In this document: piece by piece, positions 34,678 through 41,264 of the stretch
How the letters are laid out: every line of letters starts with the position of its first letter
Numbering within the stretch: the stretch's first letter is position 1
The notes under the pieces: generated by a model
Database searches by the model: none
Told to the model about the DNA's origin: nothing
Seen by the model: the letters and a program-made list of their open reading frames with translations, nothing else
Program-made: the position numbers and the translations under genes
From: Xenococcus sp. MO_188.B8
GTDB taxonomy: Bacteria > Cyanobacteriota > Cyanobacteriia > Cyanobacteriales > Xenococcaceae
NCBI GenBank assembly: GCA_030065615.1
Contig: JASJDR010000058.1
Coordinates: 1-41,264, forward strand
Direction: 5' to 3'
DNA length: 41,264 nucleotides

Positions 34678-35166
34678 TTAAATTAAACTATTTTGCTCAT
34701 AGCGATTTTTCCAGGCAATATACAATGATTTAAAACTTTCTGGTTGTTGTTGAAAATTTATAGCTCCAGGCGAAATATATACCCAAGATTGGGCACTTTT
34801 TAGCCATAAATTACCAACAGGTTCAAACATTGTTTTATTATCAAGCGTACCAGGTTTCACATTAATAATAGACTTATTTCTCGAAGGCATATGATAGACA
34901 CGGATGCCACATTCTGAACAAAATGCATATTTTACTTCTCTACCACTATGAGATTTACGAGACCATATTTTTGGGTTACCTTGAATTAATCTAAATCCAG
35001 ATTTTGGTATTGGCATGGACATCCCAAACCCAGAAGTAGATTGCGTTTGACATTCAGTACAATGGCAAACATACATAGTAAGAGGCATGGCACTGATTTC
35101 ATACCGTATCTGTTGGCATTGACATCCACCATATATCGGAAGAGTTATTTTTGATTTTAAGGTCAC
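34678..35166 (-). CDS. GFA/CENP-V family zinc protein
   Basis: The fold binds zinc through cysteines: GGCQCQQIRYEI (14-25), CHCTECQTQSTSGFG and YAFCSECGIRVYHMPSRN. These clusters are the GFA signature. Members include glutathione-dependent formaldehyde-activating enzyme, but many act in other detoxification or binding roles, so formaldehyde handling should not be assumed. The length (162 aa) is typical. There is no signal peptide, so it is cytosolic. It lies about 165 bases upstream of doxX in the same direction and downstream of the RND adaptor. Confidence 0.92.
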   Translation of the reverse strand: MTLKSKITLPIYGGCQCQQIRYEISAMPLTMYVCHCTECQTQSTSGFGMSMPIPKSGFRLIQGNPKIWSRKSHSGREVKYAFCSECGIRVYHMPSRNKSIINVKPGTLDNKTMFEPVGNLWLKSAQSWVYISPGAINFQQQPESFKSLYIAWKNRYEQNSLI

Positions 35167-35516
35167 TTCATCATCCTCTTGAAATGTTTAAAAAATAGAG
35201 GGTTAATCTTTTAGAAATGTTTTTTGAATAGATTGCAACTCTGATTAAGAAAATTGGACAACTACAGAGAAAATCAAATTTTTCCAACTTACTTGTTAAC
35301 ACTTACGAAGGGGTTTGGGGACGGCGTCCCGTCCCCAATCGGGGGTCTGGGGGGCAAGTCCCCCAGTGGTATTTATGGATTTGATCAATATTTTGGGGAT
35401 AACAATATTCATTTTTGTAAGTCCGAAGAATAAGAATTTAAGGTAAAAAGATCTACTACTTCCTTCAAGATACAAGAGAGAAGAAAATAGAGGGTTACAG
35501 AAATTCACGCGCAATA
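35167..35516. other. Spacer with GC-rich palindromes between adaptor and GFA genes
   Basis: GGGGAC/GTCCCC (35317-35322 with 35331-35336) and CTGGGGG/CCCCCAG (35347-35353 with 35360-35366) form two adjacent hairpins. This is a type of repeat that I associate with cyanobacterial intergenic DNA. A 72-codon minus-strand frame through it (35514-35296) takes its last 22 residues from the repeat and is not credible. The second hairpin has no T-run. Confidence 0.7.
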
Positions 35517-36878
35517 TTATTGTTGATTAACTACTTTTACCGCAGCATTATCTGTAAGTCCATCTCCGCCTGTAACCACAATTGCTTGTCCTGCTTCTAA
35601 TTCAGAATTTGCGATCGCTACTTCTTGACCTAAATCTGTCACCATTTCTACTTCTAACTGTTGTGCCTGATTATTATCTACAGTGAATAAAAACCATTGC
35701 TCGCCTCGTCTAGTTAAAGCATCCCGAGGCACGATAAAAGTATCTTCTCTGTTAACTGGTACCACTAGATTTGCCTGAATTGCCATTCCTGGTAACAATC
35801 CTGATGGGGGATTATCTAAGGTGACTCTGACTAATTGTCGGCGAGAAGCAGTATTAGCTGTCGGGATAACTGCGGTAATTGCTGTCTCCTGTTGCCAATT
35901 GGGTAATGCTCTGGCGTTGAGCTTAACTCTCATCCCAGTTGCCACCTGTCCGCTTAAGCTTTCTGGCACTTCTAAAAAGATATCTAAAGAGCGATCGCTT
36001 ACTATCGTTAACACAGGATCACTTACTTCTACATAATCGCCAGGATCAACATCCCGCGACTGAACTATCCCAGAAAATGCAGCTTTAACTTGAGTCCGTT
36101 CTACTTCTAACTGAGCTTGCCTAACTACCGCTTGGGCAGCTGCAACTAATCCTTGTTGTGCTTCAATTTCTTCCTTTGTCGGACCTGCTTGGGCTTCAGC
36201 TAACAACGCTTCAACGCGGAATCTTTCACTAGTTGCCGCATCGGCTGCTGTTCTAGCTTCTACTAATGCTCTGCGGGATAATGCTCCTTCTTCAATTAGA
36301 GAAGCAACCCTGTCTAAATTATCTTGTGCTTCTAATTCTCTAGCTTTAGCGGCATCTAATTCTGCTTGTCTTTGGGCAATAATTTCAGGACGAGTCCCTA
36401 CTTGTAAGCGAGCTAAATTACCTTTTTCCTGGGCCAATCTTGCTTGTGCTTCTGCTAAAGTCAACTTAGAATCAGCATCATCAAGAATCGCGATCGTCAT
36501 TCCCGACGTTACGCGATCGCCCTCTCGGACTAATACTCGCTCTACTCTACCATCAACTTGTGAACTTAAAGTAGAAGTTTCTCCGGCTTCTACTTGCCCT
36601 AGCAACTTCACTTGTCTATTAGTGGTACCTGAAGTTAGAGCTATGATTTCTACTGGCCTGGGGAGTGGCGCTTGGGTGCTGGTTTGGGTTGGTGATGGGG
36701 GAGAAGGGGTCGAGAATTCCCATAGGGCGGCACCTCCTCCTAAAAGCAAAATTGCTATTAACCATCCAGGTAATTTAGTTTTGTAATTACGATTTTCCTG
36801 GCGCTTTTCCGTGGACAGTTTCTTTAATTTAGGATCTAATTTAGGTGAGTGCGGGGGTGGAATGTCAACTGATTTCAT
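35517..36878 (-). CDS. RND efflux periplasmic adaptor (membrane fusion protein, HlyD/AcrA type)
   Basis: An N-terminal membrane anchor (PGWLIAILLLGGGAALWEF, about 38-57) follows a basic, proline-rich cytosolic start. A proline/serine/threonine linker leads to the lipoyl-like domain (LLGQVEAGETSTLSSQVDGR, RVLVREGDRVTSGMTIAILD). A long coiled-coil hairpin (about 130-260, rich in Ala/Glu/Gln) follows, then the beta-barrel (GDYVEVSDPVLTIVSDRSLD) and the membrane-proximal domain ending GDGLTDNAAVKVV. It docks an inner-membrane RND pump to a TolC-like channel. The pump encoded at 30730 is the probable partner, though three kilobase-scale features intervene. Confidence 0.93.
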   Translation of the reverse strand: MKSVDIPPPHSPKLDPKLKKLSTEKRQENRNYKTKLPGWLIAILLLGGGAALWEFSTPSPPSPTQTSTQAPLPRPVEIIALTSGTTNRQVKLLGQVEAGETSTLSSQVDGRVERVLVREGDRVTSGMTIAILDDADSKLTLAEAQARLAQEKGNLARLQVGTRPEIIAQRQAELDAAKARELEAQDNLDRVASLIEEGALSRRALVEARTAADAATSERFRVEALLAEAQAGPTKEEIEAQQGLVAAAQAVVRQAQLEVERTQVKAAFSGIVQSRDVDPGDYVEVSDPVLTIVSDRSLDIFLEVPESLSGQVATGMRVKLNARALPNWQQETAITAVIPTANTASRRQLVRVTLDNPPSGLLPGMAIQANLVVPVNREDTFIVPRDALTRRGEQWFLFTVDNNQAQQLEVEMVTDLGQEVAIANSELEAGQAIVVTGGDGLTDNAAVKVVNQQ

Positions 36879-37325
36879 GAATTTTATTTATTTGTTTTTT
36901 GGAGAGTTAATGTTTTGATAAAAGGGAAGCTGTTAACCACTATCCCTGTAAGGTATGATTGCTTTGCACATGTGCCTTAGCAAACTCAAACTGCTTTTAA
37001 TGACTGAGTTACTAATTAGTCATCTAAGCTTACCTGGATTAAAGCTTTAAATAAACTTATAACTTACAAACTAAAGAATATTACGATATATTTATTTTAG
37101 TTAATTTTGTTATACTCGACTAACAAATATGACTCACCAGATAGAGGAAACTTTTAATATTGCGATTGGTAACTATATTTAAAGTGTCAAAAATAAAGTT
37201 TTTAATAAAAATATTAGAAATTACTTAACCCCTGAATACTTGAATAAGAGTTATTGAATAGGGATCAGGTCAGTTTTATAAGAATATTTGAACTATTTAG
37301 ATAGTTAGTTGGTTGGAGCTAGCAG
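36879..37325. other. AT-rich intergenic region, nothing recognised
   Basis: 447 bases between the divergently placed 3' end of the diguanylate cyclase gene and the start of the adaptor gene. It should hold the promoter of the efflux genes, but no operator-like palindrome stood out by eye. Confidence 0.4.
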
Positions 37326-38348
37326 TTATCGAGAGTTTAGTACATTTATCTTAATATCATTTATATTAAGATATTGAACCGGCTCCCTGTTGAATATGTG
37401 ATGTTCGATTCGATTTTTGCCACTCTTTTTGACTTGATACATTAAACTATCTGCTTTGTTAAGCATCAGATCGACTGAATCAGGTAAACTTATAAACGTA
37501 ACTGCTCCTATACTGAAACTTACCTGAGGATAGTAACCCTCAATCGTAGTTTTAAGAATTTGTTGAATCCGCTGTAAGGTAACTTTCCCTGTTTCATAAT
37601 GAGTCTCTGGTAAAAGTAAAGCAAATTCATCTCCACCCAGACGGGCAATCGTATCAGTCTCACGAATTTGTTTTTGAATAGTCTGAGCAATAAGTCTTAA
37701 TAATTTATCCCCTACACAATGTCCAAAGCGATCATTAATCTCTTTAAAGTTATCTAAATCGAGATAAGCCAAAGTTAGACAATGATTGTAACGAATAGAA
37801 CGCTTATATTCCAGTCGCAATAATTCGATAAAAAACCTTTGATTGATTATTCCTGTTAGCCCATCTGTTCGAGCTAATTTTTTTTCTTTTTCGTAAGCTA
37901 TTTTGAGACTAGATATAAGGTAAGCTATAGTCAGAAAGACAATTAACCTTACTGCTGTATTCCAAAAGAGTATAAGCCAATGCAGATTAGTTTTAGCAGC
38001 GAATTCAGCAATAAACCAACCAATAGTACTAATCAATACTAGAATAAAAGAAAACCATCTTGAACTATACCAACTGGTCAGAGAAATCGGTAGTAGATAA
38101 AGAATAGATAGAGAAATATCGATGACGATTATATAGTCAACAATACTAATAGTTAAAACGGCAAAAAGTCCTATTAGTTGGGCATAATTCTTTAAAATTG
38201 TTCCTTTGTTTTTGAAATTTTTTTTATTTCGAAACGACATAAAGCCTGAAGTGGACAGACTAATTATTTTATTATTAATAACATTAAATAAATCTCTGTA
38301 AAAAACTAAGTTTAATAATGTTTTTTTTGCTTCGAAATAACTCTTCAT
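37326..38348 (-). CDS. Membrane-bound diguanylate cyclase (GGDEF)
   Basis: Five or so membrane helices (about residues 52-150) precede a GGDEF domain that makes c-di-GMP from two GTP. The domain opens ARTDGLTGIINQRFFIELL (159-177), includes YLDLDNFKEINDRFGHCVGD with the metal-binding Asp, and carries an intact GGDEF at 238-242 in ARLGGDEFALLLPE. An inhibitory I-site RETD (229-232) lies five residues before GGDEF, so product inhibition is expected. There is no EAL domain. The membrane part resembles the DUF-type sensor regions of cyanobacterial cyclases, with no ligand assigned. ATG at 38348; M37 is a less likely start because it would remove polar but plausible N-terminal sequence. Confidence 0.92.
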   Translation of the reverse strand: MKSYFEAKKTLLNLVFYRDLFNVINNKIISLSTSGFMSFRNKKNFKNKGTILKNYAQLIGLFAVLTISIVDYIIVIDISLSILYLLPISLTSWYSSRWFSFILVLISTIGWFIAEFAAKTNLHWLILFWNTAVRLIVFLTIAYLISSLKIAYEKEKKLARTDGLTGIINQRFFIELLRLEYKRSIRYNHCLTLAYLDLDNFKEINDRFGHCVGDKLLRLIAQTIQKQIRETDTIARLGGDEFALLLPETHYETGKVTLQRIQQILKTTIEGYYPQVSFSIGAVTFISLPDSVDLMLNKADSLMYQVKKSGKNRIEHHIFNREPVQYLNINDIKINVLNSR

Positions 38349-38355
38349 TGATCTT

Positions 38356-38478
38356 TTAAGCTTTATTTTTTTGTTTTTTTTGAGACTTGTTACTTACTGG
38401 AAATAGCCTAGAAAGTATGGCAATATTTCCCCCAACCAAGATGATAAAAAGTAATAGAGGCACGAAAATATAAACCAT
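38356..38478 (-). CDS. Tiny single-helix membrane protein, intact copy (40 aa)
   Basis: ATG at 38478; the frame reads MVYIFVPLLLFIILVGGNIA, then ILSRLFPVSNKSQKKQKNKA before a TAA. One strong membrane helix (3-23) is followed by a basic, lysine-rich cytosolic tail. It lies within a 208-bp tandem duplication, and its sister copy carries a one-base deletion. It lies 8 bases from the start of the diguanylate cyclase on the same strand, suggesting co-transcription. I do not recognise a family. Confidence 0.5.
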   Translation of the reverse strand: MVYIFVPLLLFIILVGGNIAILSRLFPVSNKSQKKQKNKA

Positions 38479-38580
38479 GATTTTAACTTAATATTTTAAT
38501 GATTACGTTGGGAATTGGAGCAAGCTTTGCTGTAAATCATCAATTAAAAGTTGACAGACCCATAGATTCAGTAGAATCTC
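38373..38580. repeat. Tandem duplication, copy distal to the glycosyltransferase
   Basis: About 208 bases duplicated immediately at 38585-38792, roughly 93 percent identical by eye. The unit contains the small membrane ORF, the spacer with TTAACTTAATATTTTAATGA, and the 3' end of the glycosyltransferase gene (reading SMGLSTFN). Because that 3' end also occurs in the intact gene at 38751, the copy at 38585-38792 is the ancestral one. Confidence 0.9.
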
Positions 38581-38689
38581 GTTGGTTTTTTTTGAGACTT
38601 GTCACTGACTGGAAATAGCCTATAAAGTATGCAATATTTCCCCCAATCAAGATGATAAAAAGTAATAGAGGCACGAAAATATAAACCAT
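38540..38689 (-). pseudogene. Tiny membrane ORF, frame-changed second copy (49 codons)
   Basis: It starts identically (MVYIFVPLLLFIILIGGNIA) but a single missing base in the sister of GCCATA shifts the frame to YFIGYFQSVTSLKKNQRDST, ESMGLSTFN. The new frame ends in the duplicated glycosyltransferase tail and shares its stop codon. This can be read either as decay or as a fresh fusion peptide. Confidence 0.6.
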
Positions 38690-38792
38690 AATTTTAACTT
38701 AATATTTTAATGATTACGTTGGGAATTGGAGCAAGCTTTGCTGTAAATCATCAATTAAAATTTGACAGACCCATAGATTGAGTAGAGAATCG
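38585..38792. repeat. Tandem duplication, copy adjoining the glycosyltransferase
   Basis: Partner of 38373-38580. It includes the last 14 or so codons of the glycosyltransferase gene. Confidence 0.9.
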
Positions 38793-40037
38793 TAAAGATC
38801 TATGCAAGAACTCTAGATTTTGTTTCTCAATTAGTTCTAGATAGAATTCATTTATTTGATTGGCAACATCATCCCAAGTAAATAGCTCGACCACTCTTTC
38901 TCTAGCAGATATGCTCAATTTACAACACCATAGGGGTTCGGCGATCATCCGGCAGATTGCTTGACTCAAAACAACCGTGTCTTTGTAAGGGAATAGTAAG
39001 CCAGTTTTTTCGTCGTCAACTACATATTTCAATGCTCCCACATTAGAGGCAATAACAGGAGTTCCACTTGCCATAGCTTCCATTGCTACGATTCCCGAAA
39101 GATTATAGTCATTTAGCACAATGCAGACATCGGCAGCAGCATAGTAAATTGCTAGTTCTTCTCGGCTAAGCTGCTCTGCAACATTGGTAATGTTAGCAAT
39201 ACCTAAGTTTCGGATTAGATTGCCAATACGTTTTCTTTCTAATTGATTACTAAAATGACGATGAGAACTACTTACTAAATTGATACTAAGACTAGTTGTG
39301 TTATGCAAGTACAGTTCACTAACTGCTTTTAATAGCATCTCAATTTCTTGTTGGTGACTATATTTGCCTACATGAAGAATATTAAAGACATCTGGTTCGA
39401 TTCCTAATTTTTTCCTTGCTGTTGCATAAGCAACTGAGCCATACTCGTTAGTATCTGTTCCATAGGGAATAATCTCGATGTTTCCTTGAGCAGAAACTAA
39501 TTCTCTCAGGTATTCTCTTTGTTGAGGACAGGTAGCAATAGTCAGATCTGCTGTTTCCAAACAAGTTTTTTCAATCGCCAAACGAGTTTTAGTAAGATTG
39601 GAAAAATGGTTAATGTCAGCATATTGAACTGCACCAAGGGAATGATAAGTATGGACATGCTTGAGGGGTTGGATTTTCTTGAGTCCCATACCTACCCAAG
39701 CCGACAGCCAATAATTAGTGTGAATCAAACGATATTGAATTTTATTGGCTTGTTGAAACTTACGTAGTTGTTTGAGAAACTCAGGTAAATAACCAATGAG
39801 TCTTTGTCGAGATACCAATTGTTCTGGTCCAGCAGTGAGACGAATAGTTCGACATTTGGGATTATGTCGCACAATATCTGATTGAGTGGCATCAGTTTTA
39901 CGAGTAAACATATCTACCTGCCATCCCAATCGAGATAGAGCTTCTCCTACTTTACGGACATAAACATTTTGGCTTCCTGTTTCTGCAGTAGGATCGCTCT
40001 TGACTGATATGAGAGCAATAGTTGGATGTGATAGCAT
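38751..40037 (-). CDS. GT4-type glycosyltransferase with altered active-site motifs
   Basis: A two-domain GT-B protein of 428 aa. Domain 1 opens with SVKSDPTAETGSQNVYVRKV, the usual acceptor-side motif being GGQNVYV (here GSQNVYV). HTNYWLSAWVGMGL and HVHTYHSLGAVQ follow. Domain 2 has IIPYGTDTNEYG and AAADVCIVLNDYNLSGIVAM, EAMASGTPVIASNVGALKYV. In active family members the EX7E motif reads EPFGLVAxE and the phosphate-binding Arg/Lys pair reads VGRFxxRKG. Here these are NLSGIVAME and VGKYSHQQE, so first Glu, Arg and Lys are all replaced. Membership is firm, catalysis doubtful. The C-terminal codons overlap the tandem duplication. Confidence 0.88.
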   Translation of the reverse strand: MLSHPTIALISVKSDPTAETGSQNVYVRKVGEALSRLGWQVDMFTRKTDATQSDIVRHNPKCRTIRLTAGPEQLVSRQRLIGYLPEFLKQLRKFQQANKIQYRLIHTNYWLSAWVGMGLKKIQPLKHVHTYHSLGAVQYADINHFSNLTKTRLAIEKTCLETADLTIATCPQQREYLRELVSAQGNIEIIPYGTDTNEYGSVAYATARKKLGIEPDVFNILHVGKYSHQQEIEMLLKAVSELYLHNTTSLSINLVSSSHRHFSNQLERKRIGNLIRNLGIANITNVAEQLSREELAIYYAAADVCIVLNDYNLSGIVAMEAMASGTPVIASNVGALKYVVDDEKTGLLFPYKDTVVLSQAICRMIAEPLWCCKLSISARERVVELFTWDDVANQINEFYLELIEKQNLEFLHRSLRFSTQSMGLSNFN

Positions 40038-40055
40038 AGTTGTAGATAGTAATAG

Positions 40056-40310
40056 TTATATTGCAGATAATTCTGTTAACTTTTGCGCTTTAGTCAATCT
40101 AGGTTTTGCGAGGTATTGTTTATTTTGTACTGTCATAAAAAAGTCGGATGTTTCTGAACCACGGTGAGGACAGCACCAGTAGAGAATGGGGAAGATGACG
40201 AAGCCAAGTATGGGAGCAGTGGGAACAACTATTCTATTCATAGCCTTTCTTTCGAAGTTAACAACAACTAAGATTTGTTCGTTACCTAGATTAACAAGCT
40301 GTTCTTTCAT
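40056..40310 (-). CDS. Hypothetical protein with a membrane segment (84 aa)
   Basis: ATG at 40310: MKEQLVNLGNEQILVVVNFE then RKAMNRIVVPTAPILGFVIF, PILYWCCPHRGSETSDFF. One hydrophobic stretch (about 28-45) ends in a CCPH motif. It lies 18 bases upstream of the glycosyltransferase on the same strand, which favours an operon. No family is recognised; an alternative start is the internal Met at 24. Confidence 0.4.
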   Translation of the reverse strand: MKEQLVNLGNEQILVVVNFERKAMNRIVVPTAPILGFVIFPILYWCCPHRGSETSDFFMTVQNKQYLAKPRLTKAQKLTELSAI

Positions 40311-40647
40311 GGCTATGACAATTTATCGTCAATTTTGACAAACGCTAATTTAAAATAATCACGAAATTGAACTCTAATAATAGATGGAAAACAAGTTTAA
40401 ACTGCTCTCGCTCTTACCATAAACAAAAGTTAAGAGGCTGGGAACGGTTTTATTACCATTAATCGGAAAAATTACTGTAAGGTTAAATCCTGGTAATTGG
40501 CTATATGGCTCTTGAGAATTTTGTTGTTTAAGAGTACCTCCCCAAATCTTAATCTAGCTACGATTGAGAAAAATCGTTAGGGTAAAATAACTTAATCAAA
40601 GAAGATTATATAAATTATAAAACTTATACTTATATTGCAGATTGATG
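40311..40647. other. Intergenic region downstream of the kinase
   Basis: 337 AT-rich bases with no supportable gene. It contains the 3' end of the kinase transcript and presumably the promoter of the operon reading 40310 to 38356. Nothing else stands out. Confidence 0.4.
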
Positions 40648-41264
40648 TCAATTTTGACAAATACTATTATCAACTTGAACATTTATCGGTAAGAAAAATT
40701 TAAAGGTACTGCCTACTCCTAACTTACTTTCGACAAATATTTGTCCTCCATGTAGTTCTATCAAACGACGACAGATCGCTAAACCAATTCCCGTGCCACC
40801 ATATTTCTGAGAACGGGATTCCGGCGAACGCCAGAAGCGTCGAAAAACATGGGGTAATTCTTCGGGGGCAATTCCTGACCCAGTATCTTTGACAGAGATC
40901 CAGACTTGATCGCTATCAGCCCAAGCTTTCAGGGTAATTGAACCTTGAGGAGTATGGCGAAAGGCGTTACTAAATAAATTGACTAAAATCTGTTCAAGGC
41001 GATCGCTATCCACCATGACGTAGGGTAAATTAGTTGGACAATCTAAATGCAAAACGCGATCGCTATCGAGCAACTGCTCGGTGAATTTTTCTACCAATGG
41101 CTCAAAAACATAGCGTAAATTAGTTGGTTGTCGATTCAAAGACAGATTGCCAGTTTCAGCCTGAGATAGTTCTTGTAAATCGTTTATTAAACGCTGTAAA
41201 CGCTTAGTTTCGCGAATCAGTCGCGAATAGATTTGAGAATTAGCCACAATGATACCATCGGCGA
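40648..41264 (-). CDS. Sensor histidine kinase, C-terminal part (continues beyond the window)
   Basis: The frame stays open to the window edge (ADGIIVANSQIYSRLIRETK), so the N-terminus and the phospho-accepting H-box lie outside. Visible are the second HisKA helix (LQRLINDLQELSQAETGNLS) and a full HATPase_c: N box QILVNLFSNAFRHTP, G1 VKDTGSGIAPEEL, F box HVFRRFWRSPESR, G2 KYGGTGIGLAICRRL, and the end SKLGVGSTFKFFLPI. The layout resembles OmpR-linked kinases (PhoR/VicK style), but no partner regulator is visible here. Confidence 0.92.
   Translation of the reverse strand, partial: ADGIIVANSQIYSRLIRETKRLQRLINDLQELSQAETGNLSLNRQPTNLRYVFEPLVEKFTEQLLDSDRVLHLDCPTNLPYVMVDSDRLEQILVNLFSNAFRHTPQGSITLKAWADSDQVWISVKDTGSGIAPEELPHVFRRFWRSPESRSQKYGGTGIGLAICRRLIELHGGQIFVESKLGVGSTFKFFLPINVQVDNSICQN

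Noticed and set aside
35296..35514. 72-codon minus-strand frame between adaptor and GFA genes
   Set aside because: Its C-terminal third is the translation of GC-rich palindromes; no family match.

Overview
The window looks like chromosomal DNA of a cyanobacterium. The octamer GCGATCGC (HIP1) and near-variants recur throughout, for example near 4270, 4752, 4863, 5392, 7003, 16111 and 17682. Intergenic DNA is AT-rich. Several genes are typical of the phylum: a NatD-type amino acid permease, the ArgZ/AgrE arginine dihydrolase fusion, a CBS-CP12 protein, a NACHT-GUN4 protein and DUF29. Many gene relics and short palindromic repeats suggest a large, repeat-rich genome, perhaps a colonial or filamentous lineage. 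Genus cannot be read from the sequence.

Layout. 1-5.0 kb: a nested palindromic repeat, small hypothetical genes, ribF and an M16 zinc peptidase. 5.0-6.6 kb: a relic of a sarcosine/dimethylglycine N-methyltransferase (glycine betaine synthesis) and an LCIB-like (theta-type) carbonic anhydrase homologue. 7.2-9.2 kb: two divergent genes sharing a tandem MshEN/GspE_N-like module, one carrying pentapeptide repeats. 10-11 kb: non-coding DNA with a MITE-like inverted-repeat unit. 11.2-15.3 kb: a radical SAM pseudogene whose frameshift is explained by a 13-bp tandem duplication, then a CHASE-PAS-PAS histidine kinase. 15.3-18.5 kb: an orphan natD, palindromes, an IS605-like end, a J-domain/TPR protein and a small overlapping gene pair. 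18.6-22.6 kb: argZ/agrE, a YbjQ protein and an MscS channel.

23.2-25.0 kb holds a minus-strand set: thioredoxin, an intact CBS-CP12 protein, and a tandem paralogue that has lost the CP12 core. It ends at a clear terminator. Trx-regulated, adenylate-sensing control of the Calvin cycle is the likely theme. 25.2-27.6 kb encodes a NACHT NTPase with N-terminal membrane helices and a C-terminal GUN4 (porphyrin-binding) domain, a plausible STAND/NLR-type signalling or defence protein. Next to it are an eroded VapBC-like toxin-antitoxin pair and a DUF29 gene. 29.1-30.7 kb has ddl and a tnpB relic. A palindromic repeat sits in frame between the zinc knuckles of that relic. 30.7-36.9 kb encodes an RND efflux pump and its membrane-fusion adaptor, separated by DoxX and GFA/CENP-V genes. 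37.3-41.2 kb has a membrane diguanylate cyclase, a 208-bp tandem duplication carrying a tiny membrane ORF and the 3' end of the adjacent glycosyltransferase, that GT4 glycosyltransferase with an eroded active site, and the C-terminal part of a histidine kinase that runs off the right edge.

The most promising leads are the NACHT-GUN4 protein, the Trx/CBS-CP12/CBS set, the nested palindrome family (including the copy translated inside tnpB) and the divergent MshEN-like pair.
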